64,000 nt of DNA from assembly GCA_018398815.1 (NCBI GenBank), contig CM031615.1, positions 56,905,052-56,969,051 on the forward strand. Reading direction: 5' to 3'. Numbering within the stretch: the first letter of the stretch is position 1; every line of letters starts with the position of its first letter. A model generated the notes under the pieces. That model ran no database searches, had not been told where the DNA came from, and saw only the letters and a list, made by a program, of their open reading frames with translations. This stretch comes from Conus ventricosus (taxonomy: Eukaryota > Mollusca > Gastropoda > Neogastropoda > Conidae). The translations under genes and the position numbers were made by a program. Below, one piece after another: positions 34,208 to 45,624 of the stretch.

Positions 34208-35361
34208 CTGAAAGACCCATGCAGCTCCGTCTTTAGGCTGAAAGTCTGTAGAACTTATCACTTCAAAATGATTTTTTTTTAATTTCAAAATGGGGTGACT
34301 GATGGCGGCGAACGACGCAAAATTAGGAATAGAGTTTGTTTAGAACTTACCGCCAATGACATAGACAAACAAAGCACATGACAAGACACGATGCATTTCA
34401 ACCACTTGGGTCTTCTTCAGGCGAAAAAATAAATCACATTTGACATGTGGGACAGTACAAACAAAGAACGAAAAAAGGAGAAAGAAAAATGACTCATCCG
34501 TTTTCGTCCATGTGGTCGGTGGGCGGAAATGACATGGGGCCAGGGGGATTATGGGAGAGGAAACGGAGGGGGGGGGGGGGGTTTGCGTCGGGGGAGGTGT
34601 GTGTGTGTGATATGATAGGGTTGTGTGTCTAGTTTATTGGGATGGTGTGGTATCTTTGTGATGGTTGTGGTAATGGTGGATTGATAATAATGGTAAGGGG
34701 AAAGAAGGGGGGGGGGGGGGAAACTGAGGGAAAAAAAAAAAAAAAAGAAAAGGGGGGGGGGGGGGGGGGGAATTTGAGGGGAAGGATAAAACAAAATTAA
34801 GATTAAATAGATGGAGGGTTGCTGTAACTACTGTATGAAGTGAGTGAAGGGGATGTGGTGGTGGTGTATGTATGTGTGTGTGTATGTGTGTGTGTTGGTA
34901 GGGGATAATTGCCAACTGATGTGGAAGTGGTGGGTATGGTGTGTTTGGTTATTGTTGGATATTGATGCCTTGGGGGTGTAGTGTGCCCAGTTTGGCAATG
35001 AGATGGGATTCCTGAGTTGTGCGTTCAAAGCTGTCACTCTGTGACTGCCAGAGTGCCATAACTTTGACATGGTCGATGTTGTGTTGGGTGTGGTTGAAGT
35101 GTAGGGCGATGGGTTTGGGTCGGTGGTGGCGGATATCAGCCAGGTGTTCAGAGATGCGTGTTTCAAGTGTGCGTGACGTTTCCCCTATGTAGATCTTGCC
35201 ACACAGCTGGCAGTGGATGGCATATATAATGTTGCGGCTCTGACATGAGAATTTTTTTTAAATGGTTAACATCTGGGAGAGTGGGACTCTTTTTTGTGTG
35301 TGTACTGTTGTTGCTGCTGTTTTTAAAGAAAGGGGACATGATGACAAACAGAGCAACTTAC
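34208..35361 (-). other. ATRIP: ATRIP intron 3
   Basis: Contains G runs at 34568-34580, 34709-34720 and 34752-34770, an (GT)-like tract near 34870-34895 and the Penelope fragment at 34949-35239. No exon visible. Confidence 0.6.
34949..35239 (-). pseudogene. Penelope-like element GIY-YIG endonuclease domain fragment
   Basis: An uninterrupted frame to a TAA at 34949-34951: SRNIIYAIHCQLCGKIYIGE, then TSRTLETRISEHLADIRHHR, PKPIALHFN and DHVKVMALW. IIYAIHC plus KIYIGET is the GIY-YIG core, and R...ISEHLADIR with HFN follows the pattern of the endonuclease fused to the RT of Penelope-like elements. No RT precedes it, so this is a 5'-truncated or internally deleted copy in an ATRIP intron, though the domain itself is still open. 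Confidence 0.78.
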
Positions 35362-35480
35362 CGTTCATCTCGCTCGGCTCTCAGCCTTTCCAGTTCTTGT
35401 TCTTGCTTATGAAGAGCTTCCTTCAGAAACTTCACTTCCCCGTCTTTGGCATACAGCTCACTCTGGGCTTTCTGGGCCTG
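35362..35480 (-). CDS. ATRIP: ATRIP exon 3, start of coiled coil
   Basis: 119 nt, acceptor TACTTGTCTGCAAG (CAG three bases further is an equal-phase alternative), donor GAACG|GTAAGT. One frame: AQKAQSELYAKDGEVKFLKE then ALHKQEQELERLRAERDE. Human ATRIP has NGEIKILRDSLHQTE here. Phase 0 in, 2 out. Confidence 0.85.
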
Positions 35481-36604
35481 CTTGCAGACAAGTATGCATT
35501 GTTACAGTATTAGCATCATAATGGATGCATTGCTCAGGTGATCACAGAAAACTGTTAGTCTGAGGCATGCAGATTCTGGCTCTAGCAGAGGTTAAAGGAT
35601 GGACAGATTTTCCAGATCTCTGTCAACATATGGCATTAACCTGCCGTCTTCTGCATCTGTCTGTATGTTACATACAGAAGATCAGGTAAACATATTAAAG
35701 ATGCTGTAATCCAGGCTGTCGAAGTAATGCTGCTAATTTTCCTCCTCTGGCCATTTGGAATTGTTCAGCAATGTCAGGATCTTTTAGCTTGTCAAGTAGT
35801 ACTTTAAACACATCAATATGCAGGCATGTCTAATTTTCAAGCTATGTATTTTTCACTCCAATACGAAAAGGGAAAGGTCCTAACAGCAGATTACATCTGT
35901 CTTAATTTTCATCTTCAGCATGCACACATGTAAACAAATTTTGCTGCTGTAATCTGTCCATTTTGATGGAAGTCTATCATCCTAAAGTTCACCATCAAAC
36001 TTCTAAGCACATGGCTAAAATGAAACATTCAACGCCTCTCTGAGCACGAAAGGCAACAGACTTGCATACTGCAACTCCACTGCGAATTAATGCAATTATG
36101 TTTTCTGCAAAAATTTGGGCTGCAGAAAGGAAAGGGGTATGGAGTATAGCTTGACTGAACTACTTTTCTGTTCATTAATTTTAAACTTGATCTGTATCTA
36201 AGCAGTGCAACTATGGACAGCAAGCTCAACAATATGCAACTAAGTGAAAAAAACAGTCTAGAATTCCCTCCATAAAAATGGAGCAAAATTGTTTTTCCAT
36301 CTGCATGGCACTTAAATCTCCAATTTTCTCCATCACTACCAGAACATACTTTATTCCGTCTTTTTTCAAACTGGTGGCATTTTCTGACTCAGAATGATGA
36401 TATTCTGAGCAAGCGATCGGTTTTAACAAATGTTAGGTGCAGTTCCAACACAATTTCTTAGTCATGGCACTGAAGAAGAATGTTTTACCCCAGCTTTCCT
36501 GAATTTTGCGATCTGCCCTGGCCCACAACCACCATGCATGGGAACATGAATCAATACACTTTAATTTTTCTAATTTGACCAATACCTATCATGATATTTC
36601 TTCT
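35481..36604 (-). other. ATRIP: ATRIP intron 2, unique part
   Basis: No repeat array, element or exon recognised. Confidence 0.5.
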
Positions 36605-37349
36605 AATCCTAACACTCCTTCACTTGCCTCGATATCCTATTTCTATAATCCCAACATGCCTTCTTCACTTGCCTCAATATCCTTTTTCTATAATCCTAAC
36701 ATGCCTTCTTCACTTGCCTCAATATCCTTTTTCTATAATCCTAACATGCCTTCTTCACTTGCCTCAATATCCTTTTTCTATAATCCTAACATGCCTTCTT
36801 CACTTGCCTCAATATCCTTTTTCTATAATCCTAACATGCCTTCTTCACTTGCCTCAATATCCTTTTTCTATAATCCTAACATGCCTTCTTCACTTGCCTC
36901 AATATCCTTTTTCTATAATCCTAACATGCCTTCTTAACTTGCCTCAATATCCTTTTTCTATAATCCTAACATGCCTTCTTCACTTGCCTCAATATCCTTT
37001 TTTCTATAATCCTAACATGCCTTCTTAACTTGCCTCAATATCCTTTTTCTATAATCCTAACATGCCTTCTTCACTTGCCTCAATATCCTTTTTCTATATT
37101 CCTAACACACCTTCTTCACTTACCTCGATATCCTATTTCTATAATCCTAACATGCCTTCTTCACTTGCCTCAATATCCTTTTTCTATATTCCTAACATGC
37201 CTTCTTCACTTACCTCGATATCCTATTTCTATAATCTAACATGCCTTCTTCACTTGCCTCAATATCCTTTTTCTATATTCCTAACATGCCTTCTTCACTT
37301 GCCTGTATATATCCTTTTTCTATAATCCTAACACGCCTTCTTCACTTGC
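36605..37349 (-). repeat. 45-bp minisatellite copied from the exon 2 donor
   Basis: About 17 units. On the minus strand each reads AAAAAGGATATTGAG, GCAAGTGAAGAAGGC, ATGTTAGGATTATAG. The first 15 nt are the last coding bases of exon 2 (KKDIE) and the next six are its GC-type donor. The array starts at the exon edge. As 45 is divisible by three, two plus-strand frames stay open as 15-residue repeats; these are by-products. Confidence 0.95.
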
Positions 37350-37548
37350 CTCAATATCCTTTTTCCGCAGGTCCTCCCTGAGTGCTGTGATAGTGACGAT
37401 GCTGCTGGGAGCTCCGTTCTGCACAGATGGGCCAGGCACAGCACTTCTGGCTTCGGCGCCTGCTGGTTCCTCCGAGGAACGGTCGTTAGAAGACCTGGCA
37501 GGTGTCAAAGACCCAGCTGCAGTGGATACCTCAGAGCTGGAGGTCCTC
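37350..37548 (-). CDS. ATRIP: ATRIP exon 2 with GC donor
   Basis: 199 nt, acceptor CTATTTTTTCCAG, donor GATATTGAG|GCAAGT, a consensus GC-AG donor. One frame: EVSTAAGSLTPARSSNDRSS, a Ser/Ala-rich linker, then NGAPSSIVTITALREDLRKK and DIE. It joins exon 1 in phase 2 and exon 3 in phase 0, where the heptad pattern LREDLRKKDIE runs straight into AQKAQSELYAK, the coiled coil. Confidence 0.8.
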
Positions 37549-37952
37549 CTGGAAAAAATAGAGCTGCAAGAGGAATATTAAATACGGCATTCTTATAGAT
37601 TCTACACAGTATTTTGAAAGAGACTGGTTTTTTCTTCAAAACAAAATTTCTGTTTAATGAAACCAATCCTTTGTGAAGCGTTTGCAGACAAAAACATGCT
37701 CTACGCACTACATACATGTTTAAGTTCTAATTGAATATCAAATTTTGATTTAAAGATGCACATGTATAGGTCTCTTGAGTGTATGTGTCTGCTGGGAGAA
37801 AAAAAGAGGAGAGCTGAAAAGCGGAAGAAGTACACTGATGGGGGAATCTATGATGTCTGTGATTCTGTGTTTGAGTAAATGATTTATTCTGTGCATCCTT
37901 GCGTCATGTGTACATGCATCTATGCATGCGTACATGTGCATTGCGTGTGTGT

Positions 37953-38023
<71 letters not shown>

Positions 38024-38373
38024 CTCTCAATCTGTGTAGTATATATCTAAATAGTAGCAGTGGATCTGTGAAGGGAAACAAGAGACTCAGAAAGAATTGA
38101 GTAAGAGTGATTTCATGAGAAAAAAAAGGCTCTCTTGGTATGTTTCAGAAAAAACAAAAGACACGACCTACCCACTAGGACAGAGAAAAAGAGATTTGCA
38201 AGTGCCTCTATATGAGTGAGAAGAGGGTTAGTAGGGCAATGAGGAGGTGTGCAGGTGAACAAGAAGTATGTTGTCAATGACCAAATTCAATTCAGTTTTA
38301 CAGTCTAATAGTATTACGCAATGTTTCTGTCAGTTTATGTGTGTTCTAATGTAGTGTCTGTCAGTGTGTGTTT

Positions 38374-38417
<44 letters not shown>

Positions 38418-39453
38418 TGTGTGTGTGTGGTGTGTGTGTGTGTGTGTGGTGTGTGCGCGCGTGCGCGCAAGTATGCATGCACATGTGTGCGTGTGTGTGC
38501 GTGTGCGCGAGTACACATGCGCATGTGTGTATGTGTATACAGTGTGTATGACTGTGTCAGTGTTTGGACTCTGAGCATGTATTGTATACTGTGGGTTTAT
38601 CATTATGGACCACTCATACTTAGTAACATTATTTGTTATTGGATTCATAGAAAATTATGGGTTTACAGCTTGTAAATCTGCAGTTTTCTGAGTTAGTAAA
38701 TGGTACAAAGAGTGCCTATGCTTCAAAAAGTTCTCAGCAAAAAGCCTCAATAGTCCCATTATATTTCCAACAAAGGGTGTTTCCTCACTAAAAATAACAC
38801 TTGTCAGTGTCTCGAAGAACATGCTTTACAATCGCAGGCACATTTCCAACATCACCAAATAAAACTGATATTTGAATAGACTGTCAGGGTGAAGCTAAAG
38901 GGTATGGATCAGAATTAGGATTAGAGTTTGGGGGAAAACTTTAACAGGGTTCATACAGGAAATGCAACTCAAAATTCCAGACTTTTCCAGACTTCTTCCA
39001 GGCCAGGACCTGCATTTTCAATATCACTTTCAAGACTTTGTTCATAATGCAATGTTTTAAAGTGATGTTATAAACACAAATGCACAAAGACAAAATGTCA
39101 CAACTGAGGGCACGGAATAATTTTTTTTTGCATTACAAACACTAAATGATGCTGAAAATTAAAATCAGCCATGCATAATATCAAGCAATTGTGCTTGATT
39201 CTTCAATTTCCAGGCTATTCCAGGCCATAGTACGATTTTCCAGACCTTTCCAGGGCCTGGAAAATGGACTTGAAATTCCGGACTTTTCCAGACTTTTTAA
39301 GACCTGTATGAACCCTGTTTAAGGAGCCCATTGTGCTAATGTGCATGCAGATGTGGAAAGAACCCCCAGTACGGCCATGAATCTCTGTCATTCTGTGTGC
39401 GTGCGTGCATGCGTGCGTACGTGTGTGTGTGTGTATGTGTGTGTGTGTGACTG

Positions 39454-39513
<60 letters not shown>

Positions 39514-41663
39514 CATATGTTTCAGTTTTATCAAAGAGGCATGTGTCACTGTAAAGTGTAAGTAGTGTAAGCTGATTAGCAGGAATTGAAATACCCATTC
39601 AATTGTCCAAGACAACTAAACTACTGGACAAGTGATAAAATGCCTCTCCACACTCTGTTTGACCAGTTTTTGACACTGAGAATAATGTGTAACTAAGTCG
39701 CAAGTTTCAATACTGTATACCAACCACACTCGCCTCCTCCCATTTTTTCCCTTTCACACTCCCATGGTAGCAAAAGTACATAGAAAACTCATGTATACTT
39801 GTTCGTACATGTCTGCACATTCACTATACACACACCAAAATAGTGGTTCAGATCAGTTTTTCTCAGATGGGAACCCTCTACCCTCTCAGGAGTCAAGTGT
39901 ATACTTTACTATCATTCAATACAGTTGTGATCCATTGGAATTATAACTAAGAAATGATACTGAACTGAGAAGTGTTTCATTATGGCGAGGTGGTGGAAAT
40001 TCTTGCTTGTTTAGCGAGTGTCAGCATTTCATACCACTCCCTAATGGGGAAGGGGCTAAGAATACATGAGTTCACTAGACTGCCATGCAGCTCTCTCTCA
40101 TGCAAGGAAAAATAGCAGACAGTTCTAATGTCCTGTAACTGGTGCATGAAAAACAGTAACAGTAACTGATTGGTAATACAAAGTTCTGTAATCAAAACAC
40201 TGTTACTCAACAGCAAAAAGAGCTTGAGGTTCATCATACGTAGTCACACTTGAATTTTTGCCATGCATGTGTTTCTTCACTCTCCTCACCTCTCATTATA
40301 TCCATCGCCCCATGGATATACCAGCAGCCTTGCAAGTTCTCTTATCTATGATGAAAATCACCTCTTGTAACTTTTGCTTACACATAAGTTTAATTAAAAA
40401 AACAATGCTATATTCAATGTTTCATTCTGATTTTGAAAGTCCCTGATTTATGAACACCATTGATCATAACATGTTAGCAGTTTGCATGCATTGTACTTCC
40501 TCAAAACAGAAACAGCAGATCTTTTTATTATATAAATTTCCATTTCTCCAGGCATTTGTGCAGTTATTTTCTAATCAGCAATAAATGAAAAAAATGACCG
40601 TCTGTTTACATTGGGAGGGCATACAGTACTTAATTTGACAGGATAAATGAAATTTGTTTTCATAAATCTACTTGTCTCCAGGATAACCAAAATTTATCTG
40701 GAAATTTCTAGCCCTCACCAGTCCATGTAGGATACACTTTACTAGGCAATAAGGTCACATGTACATGGGTTACAGCAACTTCTGATTGGAAGAGATTCTT
40801 AATCTTAATGATGAGACTCAAAAACAGCCTGGCCTACCCTGGTAGTGTGAATTTACTTGTGAATGTGTGCACACATGTACGAACTATAACTATGTTACCT
40901 ATGTACTTCTGCATTACTTATGCATGTGCACACACGCATTTGTTCATGCATGCCTGAGCAAATGTGTATGGTTGAACAAGTATGATATGTCTAATCAGTA
41001 TTACTTTAAACATAGCCATGCCTACTCATCCACACAAGTACGTGCAATTGGAGTGTGAAGGCAGCATCAGCATCAGAGTATCGTACATCAGAACATGGTA
41101 ATATATTTAACCTTTTTTTCTCTTTAAAAATTGTGTGTCATTCTGAGTGTGCGTGTGGTGTGTGTTTTGTGTGTGTGGTGGTGCGCGCGCGCGCACGCAC
41201 GCATGTGTGTGATGTAAGTGTGCCTGCATAAATGTACTAGAAACTCTATTTAACACTAGCATGAGACAGAGTGACATGCAGTGAAACTCTGTGATTAAGA
41301 TTAAAGAGAAATGCTGCATAGTTTGCTGACAAGCTGATGAAAACTATTAAAACACAGTACACACATGTATAAATCCTTTACTTCTGCCTTTTAGTTAGAC
41401 TATGGTGGGTGGAAAAAAATTAGCTTGCACTGCAGCAATTGTACAAACTGCAAACTACAAAAGCCACAAAATCTTGACATGTACTTGTACTAGAGCAGTG
41501 AGAGAGTGGTTTTATCTGGAGTTGTAAGTTTCATTTATTTATTGTATTTCATTAATTGGTCTTATATATACTAATACATTGATTGTATTATCATATAAAT
41601 CTATACCACTGAAAATTACAGTACACAACTCGCAATCAAACTCATACTACTATTACTACTTAC
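37549..41663 (-). other. ATRIP: ATRIP intron 1 (long)
   Basis: Contains (GT)n tracts at about 37950-38022, 38370-38470, 39420-39512 and a short one at 41142-41205, plus the MITE at 38945-39317. From 39520 to 41140 I see nothing beyond AT-rich intron. Confidence 0.6.
38945..39317. mobile_element. hAT-like MITE with TTTAA duplication
   Basis: Ends are perfect 15-bp inverted repeats CAGGGTTCATACAGG (38945-38959) and CCTGTATGAACCCTG (39303-39317). Further inward, TTCCAGACTTTTCCAG motifs recur in both orientations. TTTAA flanks both ends (38940-38944 and 39318-39322). The CAGGGTTC tips are of the type seen in hAT non-autonomous elements, but hAT normally makes 8-bp duplications, so the superfamily is uncertain. 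No coding capacity, 373 bp. Confidence 0.82.
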
Positions 41664-42150
41664 CTCAATGAAGCAGAGGACTGTGGGTAAACAGATGAAT
41701 CTGAGCCAGATGTTGATGATCTGTTCTTTAAACGAAGAGTTGCACCTGGTGCAGGAGCTTGGAATATACCTGACCGCTCATACTGCGCACTCACTGATGT
41801 TGACCCAAGATCCTGGGTCTGCTGTGTGTCACTGGTCCACTCTCTGCACCCTGTCTGGATGTAGATGCTCCCCCTTCGATAGCCTGGGATGCAATAATAT
41901 CCAAGTTTTCTAGATCTTGCTGTGTAAATTCCAACTCATCCCAGTCCCCACTTTCGTCTGGTTCTGGTTTATCCAGGCGACGTCTCTTTGTCTGTGGCTT
42001 TCCATCTCCACCATAGGTGATGGGGAACCATCTCTCTTACCACTGGGCGGACCACCACGTTTTGGATGCTGTGCCATTTGGCTGATGATAGTGCCGGTGC
42101 TAGAGGTGGCATACAAATTGTTGACACCTATATGAGCCTTTCTTTTGTAG
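41664..42150 (-). CDS. ATRIP: ATRIP first coding exon, RPA-binding motif
   Basis: Probable start ATG at 42075-42077 (MAQHPKRGGPPSGKRDGSP), then after one missing base in the GGGG at 42022-42025 (plus strand) KPQTKRRRLDKPEPDESGDW and LEFTQQDLENLDIIASQAI. The last is the acidic checkpoint-recruitment helix that binds RPA70N; human has DFTADDLEELDTLASQAL. A two-base AC slip near 41825 separates this from the 3' part, ERSGIFQAPAPGATLRLKNR. Donor TTGAG|GTAAGT. An acceptor-like TTTTCCACAG at 42151 suggests an upstream non-coding exon; the basic KRRRLDK stretch may serve nuclear import. Confidence 0.85.
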
Positions 42151-42995
42151 CTGTGGAAAAGTGGGTTTATGGCCATGTAATTTTTGTTTCCAAGAAAGCA
42201 AAACAAACACAGAACCTTATTAAATCTATTTTCTACATCACAAAAACTAATCTGATTCTTTTAAGTGCACAAATTTCATTTTCACTGGATCCAGTAAATC
42301 ACTGTGATCCATATGATTAAGATTAATACAATCACAATACTGCGCACTCACTGATGTTGACCCCAGATCCTGGGTCAACAATACAATTCAATGGCCGAGT
42401 GTTCGTCTTTCTTGATAAAGAAACCCTACTTCTTTTTATGCTTTCACAATTTTGCTCTTCGTTTAGCAGATTTTCTTTTTTCAAACATGTTCATTCATGA
42501 GATCATGATCTCAGGAGTCCTAACACGGGTTGAACTTTGAAGAAGTTAAGAACATTACTGTAGCAGTTCATCCAAACGGGGCAACACTCAAAACACCTTG
42601 CAAGCGAAGGCTTCAACCAAAGAAATCTTTAAAGAACTTCATGATGAAACTACACCGTCTGTTACTTAAAGGCTTCATTTTTTCACATTTATGCTGTGAT
42701 GATAACGATGTAGATCAATAATCTCAAATGTACGCGTTTCTATTGAAGTCCTAAATTAAAATCTCCGCCATCATGAAGGAAGAAGATAGAAAAGTCATTC
42801 GGCAATAAAATGAAACAAGAAAAGAGTTGCTTATTCTTTTATCCAATCTCGCGACGAAATCTATCATTCATTTAATATTTTCAAATGTGCAAATAACACA
42901 TATGCTAATATTCCTTAAGTATTGCTCTTAAATCCTAAATCAACCTTTTCTTTGACTGGCAAAGAAATGCAAAATGCATTGATTATCGGCACAGC
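42151..42995. other. ATRIP upstream region
   Basis: No promoter motif that I would trust. Contains a 39-bp near-copy of ATRIP exon 1 sequence (42338-42376, listed in findings). No other exon recognised. Confidence 0.45.
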
Positions 42996-44080
42996 GGCGT
43001 GCCGGTGTTCCCCGGGTTCTATGTTCCCCAGTAGCGCTGTTCCCCTGTTCTGTCCCAGTGTCGATGTTCCCGACCGAAAAAGCGTGCCGCTGTTCCCGTA
43101 CCGGTGTTCCCCAGGTTCTCTGTTCCCCAGTAGCGCTGTTCCCCAAACCGATTTCAATGCACGTTAGCGCCAGTACGGGCCCTACTGTACAAGGAGAGGT
43201 TGCGCCGGGCACATCCCAAGGTAAACAAAATAATAGGAGAAAAAAAATGTACATGCCCACCCCCCTCCCCTCCCCACCGAGAGAGAGAGAGAGAGTTGCA
43301 CGTGCCCACGCGTGTCAACTTGGTTGTTCCCATTTCAACCACGACATTGGGAGTGTCATCGCGCTTCTGTCGTCTGCGAAGCGTGTCACTTGGCGTGGCC
43401 CCAGGGCGCATTGCCCGGCACCGTTCCAACGGATAGGGGGGGAGGGGACGGGGGGGGGGGGGGGCAATTTCGCTGTGAGTTGCTTGGTCAAATCAGTAAG
43501 AAAAACGGAATATTTCGATCGTGTATGATTCTAGAACGGAAAGCATGAATTTGTGACGCCAGAAAAGGGTTTTGACAGTGATGTGCTTCTTTTTTACGCT
43601 TTGAATCCTATCCCTTTATATCACACTTTGCGTGAGCTACACCTTTTCTTTCGCAACGGGCCATTTTACTTTTAGACTGTCTACACAGACCTGATGGGTC
43701 ATGCAAGTGCTGACCTGCTGGTTCCAGCGCTGTCCAGTCGACATGAAACCCTCTTCTACGGCCCTCCCGCTCCACCCCCAATACCCTGACCCTCCCACCC
43801 CGCCCTCCCACTGCCTCGCCTATAGCAATGAAAACAACAGTAACAACGTTTAAGTCAGCAAAACCCACCAACACCACCAACGGCAAAAACTTGGGGAACA
43901 CCGGACTGGGGAAACACCGGGGATTTGCGGGAATGGGGAACAGCGGGATCGCCACAGGGTGGGGAACAACGAAACTGGGGAACTTAGGGACTGAATTTCG
44001 ATTTTTTCTTGAGGGGAACACCGGGACTGGGGAATATAGAGACTGGGGAACAAAGAACCTGGGGAACAGCGGCATGACCC
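42996..44080 (+). mobile_element. 1.09-kb non-autonomous DNA transposon, copy 1
   Basis: Both ends are built of short tandem motifs: TGTTCCCCAG-type at the left end (TGCCGGTGTTCCCC, TATGTTCCCCAGTAGCGC) and its reverse complement GGGGAACA-type at the right end (CTGGGGAACAAAGAACC, GGGGAACAGCGGCATGACCC), giving compound terminal inverted repeats. Near-direct repeats CGGCACAGC and CGGCACACC flank it (42987-42995, 44081-44089). The interior includes a (GA)n tract at 43277-43294 and no transposase. The full length is repeated in inverse orientation at 44536-45624. Confidence 0.82.
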
Positions 44081-44535
44081 CGGCACACCAGCACGCGTGT
44101 ACGAAGCGAAGTTCGAAGGCACTGTCGTCTAAGAAACAAAACACATTTTGCGCTTGCGCCACACACCTTCACTACAACCCCTTGACAAAAACTTATCCCT
44201 AAAAACTTATGTTGTGAGGACGATAGACTTATAAACCAACAACACACACAACACACACCACACACACACACACACACACATGCGCGCTGGTGACCTACTC
44301 GTTTTTGAGTAAACCAGTCTTTTAGGAAGAAGAAGACACACACACACACACACACGTGCGCGCGCGCAAACGCACGCGCGCGCGCGCACGCCTATCCTAT
44401 TACTAGATTGTCCAAAAGCAAAGAATACAGTGCACAAGGCTGATACTAATATTTCACATGATAGATTGACACCACTGACATTAACTAATATGTTAAATAA
44501 TTACGTTTTTCTTTGTACGTGATGCCCACATTTAT
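44081..44535. repeat. Spacer between the two inverted transposons
   Basis: Unique sequence with (CA)n at about 44241-44281 and 44337-44355 and a CG/CA alternating tract at 44355-44390. No gene. Confidence 0.7.
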
Positions 44536-45624
44536 GGGGTCATGCCGCTGTTCCCCAGGTTCTTTGTTCCCCAGTCTCTATATTCCCCAGTCCCGGTGTT
44601 CCCCTCAAGAAAAAATCGAAATTCAGTCCCTAAGTTCCCCAGTTTCGTTGTTCCCCACCCTGTGGCGATCCCGCTGTTCCCCATTCCCGCAAATCCCCGG
44701 TCCCGGTGTTCCCAGTCCCGGTGTTCCCCAAGTTTTTGCCGTTGGTGGTGTTGGTGGGTTTTGCTGACTTAAACGTTGTTACTGTTGTTTTCATTGCTAT
44801 AGGCGAGGCAGTGGGAGGGCGGGGTGGGAGGGTCGGGGTATTGGGGGTGGAGCGGGAGGGCCGTAGAAGAGGGGTTTCATGTGGACTGGACAGCGCTGGA
44901 ACCAGCAGGTCAGCACTTGCATGACCCCATCAGGTCTGTGTAGACAGTCTAAAAGTAAAATGGCCCGTTGCGAAAAAAAAGGTGTAGCTCACGCAAAGTG
45001 TGATATAAAGGGATAGGAGTTCAAAGCGTAAAAAGAAGCACATCACTGTCAAAACCCTTTTCTGGCGTCACAAATTCATGCTTTCCGTTCTAGAATCATA
45101 CACGATCGAAATATTCCGTTTTTCTTACTGATTTGACCAAGCAACTCACAGCGAAATTGCCCCCCTCCCCCCACCGCCCTCCCCCCCTATCCGTTGGAAC
45201 GGTGCCGGGCAATGCGCCCTGGGGGCCACGCCAAGTGACACGCTTTGCAGACGACAGAAGCGCGATGACAATGTCGTGGTTGAAATGGGAACAACCTGAG
45301 TTGACACGCGTGGGGCACGTGCAACTCTCTCTCTCTCGGTGGGGAGGGGAGGGGGGTGGGCATGTACATTTTTTTTCTCCTATTATTTTGTTTACCTTGG
45401 GATGTGCCCGGCGCAACCTCTCCTTGTACAGTAGGGCCCGTACTGGCCCTAACGTGCATTGAAATGGGTTTGGGAACAGTGCTACTGGGGAACAGAGAAC
45501 CTGGGGAACACCGGTACGGGAACAGTGGCACGCTTTTTCGGTCGGGGAACATCGACACTGGGGAACAGAGACACGGGGAACAGCGCTACTGGGGAACATA
45601 GAACCCGGGGAACACCGGCACGCT
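44536..45624 (-). mobile_element. 1.09-kb non-autonomous DNA transposon, copy 2, with TSD
   Basis: Reverse complement of 42996-44080 over its full length with scattered substitutions and small indels. It has its own perfect 10-bp flanking direct repeat, CCACATTTAT, at 44526-44535 and 45625-45634, so it inserted independently. Its ends (GGGGTCATGCCGCTGTTCCCC-like and AGCGTGCCGGTGTTCCCC) are imperfect inverted repeats made of GTTCCCC motifs. A 9-10-bp duplication with long complex inverted repeats recalls Mutator-like elements; no transposase supports this. Confidence 0.88.

Noticed and set aside
36506..37325. Plus-strand frames with 15-residue repeats (SLASISFFYNPNMPS)
   Set aside because: Reverse side of the 45-bp array; 45 is divisible by three, so frames stay open by default.
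42922..44202. Open frames in the inverted transposons (for example 43608-44162 and 45096-45599)
   Set aside because: Translations of GTTCCCC/GGGGAAC tip repeats and of the interior; no transposase motif, and frames do not correspond between the two copies.
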